Positions 28,111 through 37,773 of a stretch of 64,000 nt of DNA are shown here, one piece after another. How positions within the stretch are numbered: position 1 is the stretch's first letter; each line of letters opens with the position of its first letter. The DNA comes from an uncultured Actinomycetes bacterium (lineage in GTDB: Bacteria > Actinomycetota > Acidimicrobiia > Acidimicrobiales > RAAP-2). Location: NCBI GenBank assembly GCA_903874965.1, contig CAIQUD010000054.1, positions 1-64,000 on the forward strand. Reading direction: 5' to 3'. A model generated the notes under the pieces. That model was not told the origin of the DNA. It made no database searches and saw only the letters and a program-made list of their open reading frames with translations. Made by a program: the position numbers and the translations under genes.

Positions 28111-28835
28111 TAGAAGTCCTTGGTAAACCGGAACTTCACCAGGGCTCGAAGTGCACCAATCCCGTCTTTCCACGTGATCTTCTTGCCTTCGTCAAATTCG
28201 CGTCCGGCATAACTGATTGGCACTTCATAGATCCGGTAGCCGCGACGGAGCACCTTTGCAGTGATTTCGGGTTCGAAGTCGAAACGATTTGAAACCACCG
28301 TGAGTCCTTCGAGGACGCGGCGGTCAAAGACTTTGTAGCAAGTCTCCATGTCCGACAGCGTCGATGCGTAGAGCACATTGGTCACGAGCGACAAGAGGCG
28401 ATTGCCAAGCCAGTGCAAAGGAAGCATGTTCTTGCGTTGTCCGGTGAAGCGACTCCCATAAACAACCGATGCCTTCCCCTTCACAATTGGATCAATGAGC
28501 GAAGGCCAGTCATCAGGGTCGTACTCGAGGTCGGCATCTTGGATGATGACGAGGTCGCCTCGTGCATGCGCAAGCCCGGTCCGAAGCGCCGCTCCCTTGC
28601 CTTGATTCTTGTGGTGAGGGATGACGCGAACGGTCGAATCTTCAAGCGCCCGAAGGATCTTGCTCGTCCCGTCGCTCGATCCGTCATCAACCACGATGAT
28701 TTCGAGGTCAAGGTCGAGGCTGACTTGCCGGACCCGTCGAAGAATCTCGGCGACCGTCGCCTGCTCATTGAAGACAGGCATGAGCACCGTGAGGCTCTTG
28801 TACTCCATTGGCGGCAACTTCGTCTCGGCCATCAT
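28110..28835 (-). CDS. Dolichol-phosphate-mannosyltransferase-like GT2 glycosyltransferase
   Basis: 'LTVLMPVFNEQATVAEILRRV...IIVVDDGSSDGTSKIL...NQGKGAALRTGLAHARGDLVIIQDADLEYDP'. Confidence 0.9.
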   Translation of the reverse strand: MMAETKLPPMEYKSLTVLMPVFNEQATVAEILRRVRQVSLDLDLEIIVVDDGSSDGTSKILRALEDSTVRVIPHHKNQGKGAALRTGLAHARGDLVIIQDADLEYDPDDWPSLIDPIVKGKASVVYGSRFTGQRKNMLPLHWLGNRLLSLVTNVLYASTLSDMETCYKVFDRRVLEGLTVVSNRFDFEPEITAKVLRRGYRIYEVPISYAGREFDEGKKITWKDGIGALRALVKFRFTKDF

Positions 28836-29773
28836 GATCCTTCTTCGGCTTTCAACGATGAAAGGTAGTCGACCAACAAGGTGAGTCCTTCGCGGAGTGA
28901 GACTCGCGGGGCCCAGTTCAGCAGACTCGTCGCACGTGAGATGTCGGGACACCGGCGTGTTGGATCGTCTTGTGGAAGTGGTTCGAAGACCAGCTCCGAA
29001 GAAGACCCAGTGACCTCCAACACCTCGGATGCCAGTTCGAGCATGGTGCGTTCGTCAGGGTTCCCCAAATTGATTGGGCCAAGTTCTTTGGAATCTGCCA
29101 TGGCAATCAGGCCTGCAACGAGGTCATCCACGTAACAGAGTGAGCGCGTCTGCAACCCATCTCCATAGATCGTGAGTGGCGAACCCTCCATTGCTTGCCG
29201 GACGAAATTCGAGACGACGCGCCCGTCGCCTGGATCAAGGCGAGGTCCATAGGTATTGAAGATGCGTACGATCCCAACGTCGACGCCCAACTTCGTTGCA
29301 TAGGCCATCGTGAGCGCCTCACCAAAGCGCTTTGCTTCGTCGTAGACGCTCCGGGGCCCAACTGGATTGACGTTTCCCCAGTAAGTCTCTGGCTGGGGAT
29401 GGACTGTTGGATCTCCATACACTTCGGAGGTTGAGGCTTGGAGGAATCGTGCGCCATTGTTGCGAGCAAGTTCGAGCAATCTCCTCGTTCCTTCACTGCC
29501 AACGGCGAGCGTTTCGAGCGGGAACTCAAGATAGAACGGCGGAGATGCCGGCGACGCCAGGTTGCAGACGAGATCAACCTTGCCGTTGACATCGACGCCT
29601 TGAGCGACATCGCATATCTGGACCTCATGACCTGCCTCGATTAACGCGGTCACATTCGAGAGATTGCCAGACGAAAGATCATCGAGGATGACGACCTGAT
29701 CCCCCCGCGCAGCTAGCGCATCTGCAAGGTGTGAGCCGAGAAATCCGGCCCCACCGGCAACTACGACCCTCAT
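28832..29773 (-). CDS. UDP-glucuronate decarboxylase / UDP-xylose synthase-type NAD-dependent epimerase
   Basis: 'VVAGGAGFLGSHL', 'NLASPASPPFYLEFPLETLAVGSEGTRRLLELARNNGARFLQASTSEVYGDPTVHPQPETYWGNVNPVGPRSVYDEAKRFGEAL'. Confidence 0.88.
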   Translation of the reverse strand: MRVVVAGGAGFLGSHLADALAARGDQVVILDDLSSGNLSNVTALIEAGHEVQICDVAQGVDVNGKVDLVCNLASPASPPFYLEFPLETLAVGSEGTRRLLELARNNGARFLQASTSEVYGDPTVHPQPETYWGNVNPVGPRSVYDEAKRFGEALTMAYATKLGVDVGIVRIFNTYGPRLDPGDGRVVSNFVRQAMEGSPLTIYGDGLQTRSLCYVDDLVAGLIAMADSKELGPINLGNPDERTMLELASEVLEVTGSSSELVFEPLPQDDPTRRCPDISRATSLLNWAPRVSLREGLTLLVDYLSSLKAEEGS

Positions 29774-31104
29774 GGGCGACCGATGCCGAGGTACTGAATG
29801 CCGAGTTTGCGAATTGCGGTTGGGTCGAGCAAGTTCCGTGCGTCAACAATGGTTGGGTTCTTGAGGAGATCACGAACTTTGGTGAAATCAAGCCAACGGA
29901 ACTCTCGCCATTCAGTGAGGAGCGCCACCGCATCTGCGCCGTCAACGGCGCCGTAGGCATCGCCACAAAGATCAATCCCGCTGAGGTCAGGAGCGTCGTC
30001 GCCCGGCTTCACTGTTGGATCAAAGGCGCGAAGCAGTGCACCTCGGGCCTGTAGGCGATGAGCAATATCAATTGCAGGAGAACACCTGCGGTCATCAGTA
30101 TTTGCCTTGAAGGTCAAACCCCAAAGAGCAATCCTTCGCCCCTCAAGCCCATCGGCCGCCCGGGCAATCTTGTCAACCACGCGCTGAATCTGGGCTTCAT
30201 TGGTTTCGACAGCCCCACGCAACAGTGAGAAGTCATACCCGTGATCTGAGGCAATGGAGATAAGTGCAGCGGTGTCCTTTGGAAGACACGAACCTCCCCA
30301 TCCAGGACCAGGATTCATAAATTCGAACCCGATTCGCTTGTCGTAGCCAAGTCCAAGCGTGAGGTCGCGAACATCGGCCCCAACTGCTTCACAGAGCCCA
30401 GCGATTGCATTGATGAAGCTGAGTTTGGTTGCGAGGAATGCATTTGAGGCGTATTTGATGGTTTCGGCGGTCGCGGTATCGGTGATAACGACTGCCGCTC
30501 TGGTCGCAGAGAAGAGGTCACCTACCGTCGTTGCAGCTGCCGGGTTGTCGGCACCAATGACAATTCGATCTGGGTGAAGGCTGTCATCAACTGCCGTGCC
30601 CTCCCGCAAGAACTCAGGGTTGGAAACCACAAAGACGTCAGGGCGACCAAGCGCCTCTTCGACCTTTCGTGCAGTACCAACTGGAACGGTCGACTTGTCG
30701 ACCACAATGGCTCCGGGCTTCAGACTGGAAGTAATTTCCTCCGCCGCTGCAATGACATAAGAGAGGTCAGCGGCTCCGTCGTCTCCTTGTGGCGTTGGCA
30801 CACAGAGGAAAATGACATCTGCGCCCTTGCTTGCTTCTGCGGCATTCGCCACGAAGGAGAGTCGTCGCGCTGCGACACCCTCACGGAGCATCTCTTCAAG
30901 CCCCTCTTCAACGATTGGCGACCGACCGGAGGTCAAAATTTCGAGTCGGACAGGGTCACGTTCGGCAAGAACGACGTGATGCCCAAAGTGGGCCAGCACT
31001 GCAGCCGTCGGCAATCCGACATACCCCGCACCAATAACGGTGACTCGGCGAGCCTGCCCTGGAGCTAACTCAGCTTTGAGTGATTTCGACAAGGCACGCT
31101 CCAA
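29770..31104 (-). CDS. ugd: UDP-glucose 6-dehydrogenase
   Basis: 'VTVIGAGYVGLPTAAVLAHFGHHVVLAERD', 'FMNPGPGWGGSCLPKDTAALISIA', 'ALWGLTFKANTDDRRCSPA'. Confidence 0.93.
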   Translation of the reverse strand: MERALSKSLKAELAPGQARRVTVIGAGYVGLPTAAVLAHFGHHVVLAERDPVRLEILTSGRSPIVEEGLEEMLREGVAARRLSFVANAAEASKGADVIFLCVPTPQGDDGAADLSYVIAAAEEITSSLKPGAIVVDKSTVPVGTARKVEEALGRPDVFVVSNPEFLREGTAVDDSLHPDRIVIGADNPAAATTVGDLFSATRAAVVITDTATAETIKYASNAFLATKLSFINAIAGLCEAVGADVRDLTLGLGYDKRIGFEFMNPGPGWGGSCLPKDTAALISIASDHGYDFSLLRGAVETNEAQIQRVVDKIARAADGLEGRRIALWGLTFKANTDDRRCSPAIDIAHRLQARGALLRAFDPTVKPGDDAPDLSGIDLCGDAYGAVDGADAVALLTEWREFRWLDFTKVRDLLKNPTIVDARNLLDPTAIRKLGIQYLGIGRP

Positions 31105-31998
31105 TCAGGCTACGAGCAGCCTAACAAGGCGATCGAGAGATTCTTCCCACTTTGGCAGTGGGCCAACACCTGCTGCGGTGAGTGCCTCCCCATCAAGAAC
31201 CGAGTACATCGGTCGACTCGCGGGTGGCGCTGGCAAGCGGTCAGCGGTTGCAATTGGGGTCACAAGATCAGGGTCGTACCCGGCCGTCGTAACGACTCTC
31301 CTTGCCAGTTCAAACCAAGTCGTAGGTCCAAAGTTGGTCGCGTGGAGGATCCCCCCGGTTGGCCGTTCAGAGAGACGGACGAGCGCCACTGCCAGATCAG
31401 CGGCAAGCGTCGGGCAACCGAACTGATCATTAACGAAGGTCATTGCAGTTCCCTCACTGGCGAGACGAAGGATCGTCTTCACGATGTTTGCACCGTGAAA
31501 TCCAGCAACCCAACTGGTCCGGACAATGGTGGTTTCCTCACCACAGACCAACTCGCCAGCAAGCTTGGTTCGGCCGTAGACCGAAAGTGGATTTGGTTGA
31601 TCCGTTGGCAGGTACGGGCGAGATCCAGAACCGTCGAAGACATAGTCGGTAGAGATCGCAAGCACTTTGGCATGAACCGCCCGAGCTGCCGCGACAATGT
31701 TCGCCGTCCCGTCTCGGTTCACGGCCATTGCCAGGTCGGGCTCACCTTCTGCCTTGTCAACGGCGGTGTAGGCAGCCCCGTGAATGATCAATTCAGGTTG
31801 GTAGGACGTTACGAACGCCATCGTGGCGTTGGCATCGGTCAACGAGAAGTCTTCCAAGTCGCACCCAAGAACCTCATGGGTCGAGACCAAGTGATCGCCA
31901 GCAAACACTTCCGAACCAGCTGCAGGAAGTCGGCCTCCAAAAGCATCGAGAAGGTCGGTCCCGAGTTGCCCCTTTGCACCAGTGATGAGGACTCGCAT
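31105..31998 (-). CDS. rfbD: dTDP-4-dehydrorhamnose reductase
   Basis: 'VLITGAKGQLGTDLL', 'YTAVDKAEGEPDLAMAVNRDGTANIVAAARAV', 'STDYVFDGSGSRPYLPTDQPNPLSVYGRTKLAGE'. Confidence 0.92.
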   Translation of the reverse strand: MRVLITGAKGQLGTDLLDAFGGRLPAAGSEVFAGDHLVSTHEVLGCDLEDFSLTDANATMAFVTSYQPELIIHGAAYTAVDKAEGEPDLAMAVNRDGTANIVAAARAVHAKVLAISTDYVFDGSGSRPYLPTDQPNPLSVYGRTKLAGELVCGEETTIVRTSWVAGFHGANIVKTILRLASEGTAMTFVNDQFGCPTLAADLAVALVRLSERPTGGILHATNFGPTTWFELARRVVTTAGYDPDLVTPIATADRLPAPPASRPMYSVLDGEALTAAGVGPLPKWEESLDRLVRLLVA

Positions 31999-32028
31999 CT
32001 CTACAGCCTACCGTCGCCCATGATTGCG

Positions 32029-32790
32029 CTACTTGGCGGCTGGGCGAACATGGATGACATCGCCCACAGAAAATGGGATCTCAACACCGTCGATTTGAAC
32101 AAGCAATGCGCCATCGTCGCCCACGCCAACGGCTTCGCCCTCTTTCGAACCATCATGCAAATGAATGGTGACGATCTGTCCAATGGTCGACAATGCCTCG
32201 CGGTACTCGGTCATCAACGAACGTCGACCGTCGACAGTGTTGAGTGCCGCTTGGCGGGGACCAAGTGCTTGAAGGAGTGCCTCCAAGAGAACGTCTCGAT
32301 CAACGTCATGACCGGTGGAGGTTCGCAGCGACGTGGCATTCGCCTCCGGAGGACCATCGAAGGTCAGGTTGATGCCAATCCCGACCACAATCGCGAGAGT
32401 CCCGGGTGCGCCACCGGGAGCTGCCAGATGGGCTTCTGCAAGAATGCCGCCGAACTTCTTGCCTTGGAGAAGAACGTCATTTGGCCACTTCAACTCCGGG
32501 GCAACACCCGTTACTTCCGAAACCGCCGATCGAGCCGCCAGAGCCATCGCAATGGTTGCCAAGTGAAGGAGTTCGGAGGGAAGTGTTGGCCGGAGGAGTA
32601 CGGAACACAGCAGCGACGCCTTTGGCGGTGCCTCCCATGAGCGATCTAAGCGACCTCGACCGGCTGTCTGAAAGTCGGCAACGAGCGTGAGTCCTGCAGG
32701 TGCGCCAGCATTCGCTCGCTCCCCAGCGAGGGTGTTGGTCGATGGAAGTGATGAAAATTGCTCAATTGTTGGATTCCAGCTGTCAGCCAT
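32029..32790 (-). CDS. birA: Biotin-[acetyl-CoA-carboxylase] ligase
   Basis: 'VADFQTAGRGRLDRSWEAPPKASLLCSVLLRP', 'ELKWPNDVLLQGKKFGGILAE'. Confidence 0.93.
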   Translation of the reverse strand: MADSWNPTIEQFSSLPSTNTLAGERANAGAPAGLTLVADFQTAGRGRLDRSWEAPPKASLLCSVLLRPTLPSELLHLATIAMALAARSAVSEVTGVAPELKWPNDVLLQGKKFGGILAEAHLAAPGGAPGTLAIVVGIGINLTFDGPPEANATSLRTSTGHDVDRDVLLEALLQALGPRQAALNTVDGRRSLMTEYREALSTIGQIVTIHLHDGSKEGEAVGVGDDGALLVQIDGVEIPFSVGDVIHVRPAAK

Positions 32791-32884
32791 GCCTAGAGGC
32801 TAGGTCCCTTGAGACCAAGAACCGCGTGAGGCGCCTCTGGTGGTCGTCTACCGTAAGAGGGATTGCTACGAAGGGAACGCTGCG

Positions 32885-34633
32885 GTGTTGAAGAAAGTAT
32901 TGGTCGCCAACAGAGGTGAAATTGCGGTTCGGGTATTGCGGACCTGTCGTGAGATGGGAATCGCCACCGTTGCCGTCTACTCCGAACTTGATCGCGATGC
33001 CCTCCATGTCCGTTTGGCCGACGAGGCCTATGCGCTCGGCGGCCAAACACCTGCGGAGAGTTACCTCAACACCGAAGCAATCCTCGATGCCATTGAGAAG
33101 TCGGGGGCCGATGCGGTCCACCCTGGCTACGGATTCTTCTCAGAGAACACCGACTTTGCTCGGGCCATCACGGCTCGGGGCGTGACCTTCATCGGACCGC
33201 CGCCAGAGGCGATTGAAGTGATGGGCGACAAGATCAGTTCGAGAATCGCAGCAGAGGCAGCAGGGGTTTCGGGCGTTCCCGGTCGGTCTGAAGTGCTCCA
33301 GAGTTTCGAAGAAGTCATTGCCTTCGGACAGGAATTCGGATGGCCAGTTGCGATTAAGGCTGCCCACGGTGGTGGCGGTCGCGGCATGAAGGTGGTCCAC
33401 AGCCCAGACGAGGCAGAAGCCGCACTCGAATCAGCAATGCGAGAGTCTCAGGCGTACTTTGGTCGAGACGAGTGCTACGTCGAGCGCTATCTCACCTGGC
33501 CACGCCACATTGAAATGCAAGTGCTCGCCGACACCCATGGCAACACCATCTGGCTTGGAGAGCGGGATTGTTCTTGCCAACGCCGCCACCAAAAACTGGT
33601 GGAAGAGTCCCCGGCTCCAAACTTCCCTGATGAAATTCGCCAGGCCATGGGCGCAGCGGCCGTCAAGGCAGCGAAGGCCTGTGGGTATGTCAATGCAGGA
33701 ACCGTGGAATTTCTTTACCAAGATGGCGAGTTTTACTTCTTGGAAATGAATACTCGTCTTCAGGTCGAACACCCTGTGACGGAGCTCGTGACCGGCCTTG
33801 ACCTCGTCGCTTGGCAACTTCGGATCGCCGCTGGTGAAGAGTTGACGATTCGCCAAGAAGACGTCCGACGGCTCGGCCACTCGATGGAAGTACGTATCAA
33901 TGCCGAGGACCCGTCAGGCGGTCGGTTCACCCCAAGTCCAGGCACCCTGACCAAATTTGGTCAGTCTTCTGGTCCAGGCGTTCGCCTCGACGCAGGGTAC
34001 GAAGAGGGCGACACCATCTCGCAGTTCTACGACAACCTCATTGGCAAGTTGATTGTTTGGGCTGAAGACCGAGAAGGCGCTCGACGTCGAATGCTTCGTG
34101 CACTCGGCGAGACCGTCATTGAAGGTGTCGCCACCACCATTCCAGCAGCACAGCGGATCCTCGAGCACAAAGACTTTGCAGCAGGTATCCACTCAACGAA
34201 GTGGGTCGAAGAGGTGCTCGACCTGACGGACCTCGTCGTCACCGTGAACCACGGAGAGTCAGACGACCAAGGACGAGTGCCGAACGCCGTCACTGCAGAA
34301 GTCAATGGTCAGCGGTTCGAGATGACGATTTACCTCCCTGAAGGCGCTCAAGTAGCGAGTGCAGCTCCAGGCACCAAGAAGCCCCGCAAGGAGCGTTCTG
34401 GAAGCGCAACCGTCGGCGTCGCCGGAGCCGTCACGGTCCCCATGCAGGGAACCATTGTGAAGGTGATGGTTGAAGCGGGCGATGCAGTTGAAGCCGGACA
34501 GACCATCTGCATCCTCGAGGCCATGAAGATGGAGAACCCAATCACTGCCGGCGCAGCAGGAACCGTGACCGAAGTAAAGGTCGCAGCTGGAGACAGCGTT
34601 GCCAATGGCGACATCGTCGCCATCATCGAATAA
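32885..34633 (+). CDS. Acetyl/propionyl-CoA carboxylase alpha subunit (biotin carboxylase + BCCP)
   Basis: 'LKKVLVANRGEIAVRVLRTCREMGI', 'GGGGRGMKVV', C-terminal biotinyl motif 'EAMKMENPI'. Confidence 0.96.
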   Translation: MLKKVLVANRGEIAVRVLRTCREMGIATVAVYSELDRDALHVRLADEAYALGGQTPAESYLNTEAILDAIEKSGADAVHPGYGFFSENTDFARAITARGVTFIGPPPEAIEVMGDKISSRIAAEAAGVSGVPGRSEVLQSFEEVIAFGQEFGWPVAIKAAHGGGGRGMKVVHSPDEAEAALESAMRESQAYFGRDECYVERYLTWPRHIEMQVLADTHGNTIWLGERDCSCQRRHQKLVEESPAPNFPDEIRQAMGAAAVKAAKACGYVNAGTVEFLYQDGEFYFLEMNTRLQVEHPVTELVTGLDLVAWQLRIAAGEELTIRQEDVRRLGHSMEVRINAEDPSGGRFTPSPGTLTKFGQSSGPGVRLDAGYEEGDTISQFYDNLIGKLIVWAEDREGARRRMLRALGETVIEGVATTIPAAQRILEHKDFAAGIHSTKWVEEVLDLTDLVVTVNHGESDDQGRVPNAVTAEVNGQRFEMTIYLPEGAQVASAAPGTKKPRKERSGSATVGVAGAVTVPMQGTIVKVMVEAGDAVEAGQTICILEAMKMENPITAGAAGTVTEVKVAAGDSVANGDIVAIIE

Positions 34634-34635
34634 TC

Positions 34636-35793
34636 ATGAACGCCACCGAGGCCGCCGACGCAGCAATCCTTGCGGCGCGACCTCAGTTGGTTACGCTCAG
34701 TCGTGACGTCCACGCGCACCCTGAACTCAATTTCGAAGAATTCTTCAGCTCCAATCGGGTAGCCGAAGCACTCGAAGCCAGGGGCTTCACCGTTGAACGT
34801 GGTGCCTTTGGTCTCGAAACAGCCTTCAGGGCGACCTTCGGAACCGGTGACTTCGTCGTGGCGATCTGCGCCGAGTATGACGCGCTCCCCCACGTCGGGC
34901 ATGCCTGTGGTCACAATGTGATTGCGAGTTCGTCCGTCGGCGCAGCCATTGGACTCGCGCAGGTCGCAGCAGACCTCGAGATGACCATCCTCGTTCTCGG
35001 GACGCCTGCAGAAGAGGGTGGCGGCGGCAAGATTCTGATGGCGGAACAAGGCGCCTTTGCTGACGCACATCTCGCAATGATGGTGCATCCTTGGTCGAGC
35101 GAGCGACTTGAGGCAACCTGCCTGGCGGTTGACCACTTTGACGTCACCTTCAGTGGCCACGAAGCGCATGCTTCAGGTGCTCCTTGGAAGGGAGTCAATG
35201 CTGCCGATGCAATGGTGATTGCCCAGGTTGCCATTGGCCTCTTGCGCCAGCAACTTCCTCCTGGTCACCAAGTCCATGGGATTGTGACCAATGGTGGTGC
35301 TGCACCGAATGTCATTCCGGGAACGGTGACTGGTCGATTCATGTGTCGAACGGGCCACCTCGATGAGCTCGCTGGACTGACTGAACGCGTTCGAGCGTGC
35401 TTTTCCGCCGGGGCGCTAGCGACCGGCGCAACCGTGTCGTTTGAAGAACTCTGCCCGATCTACTCACACATGGAGTCAGACCCAGAACTCCTCCAGTCCT
35501 ACCGGCGGCATGCCGAAGCACTTGGGCGCCATTTCACCGAAGACGACGAAGGGCTTCCAAAGCCAACGCTCTCGACCGACATGGCGAACATCAGTCTCCT
35601 TGTTCCAACGATTCATCCACTGATGAAGATCGAAGCAGGAGGCGCGTCAAACCATCAGTTCGACTTTGCCGCTGCGTGCATCACTGAATCTGCCGACCTT
35701 GCCATTACCGATGCTGCTCGAGCAATGGCCGCAACCGCCATCGAAGTTGCGAGTACTCCAGCGTGGCGAGCGAAGCTTCTTGCCAAGCCGTAG
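34636..35793 (+). CDS. M20-family amidohydrolase/peptidase
   Basis: 'DVHAHPELNFEEFFSS', 'AICAEYDALPHVGHACGHNVIASSSVGAAIGLA', 'GTPAEEGGGGKILM'. Confidence 0.92.
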   Translation: MNATEAADAAILAARPQLVTLSRDVHAHPELNFEEFFSSNRVAEALEARGFTVERGAFGLETAFRATFGTGDFVVAICAEYDALPHVGHACGHNVIASSSVGAAIGLAQVAADLEMTILVLGTPAEEGGGGKILMAEQGAFADAHLAMMVHPWSSERLEATCLAVDHFDVTFSGHEAHASGAPWKGVNAADAMVIAQVAIGLLRQQLPPGHQVHGIVTNGGAAPNVIPGTVTGRFMCRTGHLDELAGLTERVRACFSAGALATGATVSFEELCPIYSHMESDPELLQSYRRHAEALGRHFTEDDEGLPKPTLSTDMANISLLVPTIHPLMKIEAGGASNHQFDFAAACITESADLAITDAARAMAATAIEVASTPAWRAKLLAKP

Positions 35794-35819
35794 GCAACGC
35801 ATCAGGTAAGACTGTGCCC

Positions 35820-36116
35820 ATGATCTTGGAGCACGCCTACCTCAATGTTCGTCCCGGCACTGAAGATGCCTTCCTCGAGGCACTTTCCGCAGCCAAGCAA
35901 TTCATTGCTCGAACCGAAGGGTTCATTGGCATGGAGGTGTCGAGGTGCGTTGAGGAACCCTCAAACTTCCTGTTGCTCGTTGAGTGGGAAACCCTTGAGG
36001 CGCACACCGTTGGATTTCGTGAAGGCCCTGACTATGCACCTTGGCGCGCTGCACTCCATCATTTCTACGACCCCATGCCTGTGGTGCAGCACTTCGAGGT
36101 CGTTGAAGTCGCCTAG
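35820..36116 (+). CDS. Antibiotic biosynthesis monooxygenase (ABM)-domain protein
   Basis: '[69 protein letters not shown]'. Confidence 0.85.
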   Translation: MILEHAYLNVRPGTEDAFLEALSAAKQFIARTEGFIGMEVSRCVEEPSNFLLLVEWETLEAHTVGFREGPDYAPWRAALHHFYDPMPVVQHFEVVEVA

Positions 36117-37744
36117 GGCTGGTAGACGCCGAACTCTTCACGCAACACATCGGCAACTTCACCAAGAGTCGCAAGACGACGAAGGGCTTCTTTCATCGGC
36201 ACGAGAAGGTTCTGTGTGCCAGTTGCAGCGCTCTTAAGGTCGGCCAATGCAGCGTCAACACCAGCTTGGTCTCTCGAAGCTCGAACATTCTTGACCGCTG
36301 CAATCTGCGTCTTCTGCAGTTGGATATCAATCGGGAACACCTCAACTGGTTCGTTGACCGATTCGGTGAACTTATTCACGCCGACAACAATCTGGTCGCC
36401 TGAGTCAATCCCTCGAGCAACTGCATAGGCAGCGGCTTCAATTTCGTCCTGCATGTAGTGGGCCTCAATTGCCGCAACGGCTCCACCAAGCTCATCAATA
36501 CGAGCAAGGTAGGTCCAAGCCGCCGCCTCAACCTCATTGGTGAGGGACTCGACGAAGTACGAACCAGCCAGAGGGTCGACCGTGTCAGCGACGCCGGACT
36601 CGTACCCGATCACTTGTTGCGTCCGAAGAGCGAGCTTTGCCGCGCGTTCGGTCGGGAGACCAAGTGCTTCATCGAAGCCATTGGTGTGAAGACTCTGGGT
36701 CCCACCAAGAACCGCCGAGAGTGCCTGAATTGCAACCCGAACAATGTTGTTCTCTGGCTGTTGCGCCGTAAGGGTTGACCCGCCAGTTTGGGTGTGGAAT
36801 CTGAGAGTCTTGCTCCGCTCATCCTTCGCGCCAAACCGCTCGGTCATGATCTTCGCCCACATCCTTCGAGCAGCACGGTACTTCGCAACTTCTTCGAAGA
36901 GATTGTTGTGCGCGTTCCAGAAGAACGACAACCGCGGCGCAAACGCATCAACGTCGAGACCGGCCGCCTGAGCCGCTTCGACGTAGGCAATTCCGTTGGC
37001 AAGGGTGAACGCAATCTCTTGGACTGCCGTCGAACCAGCCTCACGAATGTGATAGCCGGAAATGGAAATCGTGTTCCAGCTGGGAAGGTGCTCTGCGCAG
37101 TAGGCAAAGGTGTCGACAATGAGCCGCATTGATTGGCGGGGTGGATAGATGTAGGTTCCGCGAGCGACGTATTCCTTCAAGATGTCGTTCTGAATCGTTC
37201 CGCGAATCTTTGGACCTGGCACGCCTTGCTCTTCCGCAATGAGCTGGTACATGAGGAGGAGCGTCGAGGCCGTCGAGTTGATCGTCATCGACGTCGTCAC
37301 CGTGTCGAGCGGGAGACCACCGAGAAGAATTCGCATGTCCTCCAAGGAGTCGATCGCCACACCAACCTTGCCGACTTCACCTTCGGCGCGTGGATGGTCG
37401 GAGTCGTAACCCATTTGCGTTGGGAGATCGAAGGCGCAACTGAGGCCCGTCTGTCCCGCACCGAGCAAGAACTTGAAGCGCTCATTGGTTGACGCTGCCG
37501 TGCCAAAACCTGCGTATTGGCGCATGGTCCAGAGGCGCTGGCGGTACATCTCCTGGTGCACACCACGCGTATAGGGGAAGGATCCGGGGCTGCCAAGGGC
37601 TGTTTCGGGATCAAAGTTGGCGAGATCCTCCGCGGTGTACAGCTGATTTACCACGAGGTCGGAACTCGTACGACGAGATTGGGGCTGGTCGGTCACGAAT
37701 ACAGGATAGGTCGGGAGTGCAGGGGGTCCGCCTCCCTTCGTCAC
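36113..37744 (-). CDS. Methylmalonyl-CoA mutase-family large (catalytic) subunit
   Basis: '[47 protein letters not shown]', '[21 protein letters not shown]', '[12 protein letters not shown]'; no B12-binding DxHxxG domain. Confidence 0.92.
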   Translation of the reverse strand: MTKGGGPPALPTYPVFVTDQPQSRRTSSDLVVNQLYTAEDLANFDPETALGSPGSFPYTRGVHQEMYRQRLWTMRQYAGFGTAASTNERFKFLLGAGQTGLSCAFDLPTQMGYDSDHPRAEGEVGKVGVAIDSLEDMRILLGGLPLDTVTTSMTINSTASTLLLMYQLIAEEQGVPGPKIRGTIQNDILKEYVARGTYIYPPRQSMRLIVDTFAYCAEHLPSWNTISISGYHIREAGSTAVQEIAFTLANGIAYVEAAQAAGLDVDAFAPRLSFFWNAHNNLFEEVAKYRAARRMWAKIMTERFGAKDERSKTLRFHTQTGGSTLTAQQPENNIVRVAIQALSAVLGGTQSLHTNGFDEALGLPTERAAKLALRTQQVIGYESGVADTVDPLAGSYFVESLTNEVEAAAWTYLARIDELGGAVAAIEAHYMQDEIEAAAYAVARGIDSGDQIVVGVNKFTESVNEPVEVFPIDIQLQKTQIAAVKNVRASRDQAGVDAALADLKSAATGTQNLLVPMKEALRRLATLGEVADVLREEFGVYQP

Positions 37745-37773
37745 CAGAGGGGCCGAGGACTAGCCTCAGTTCT

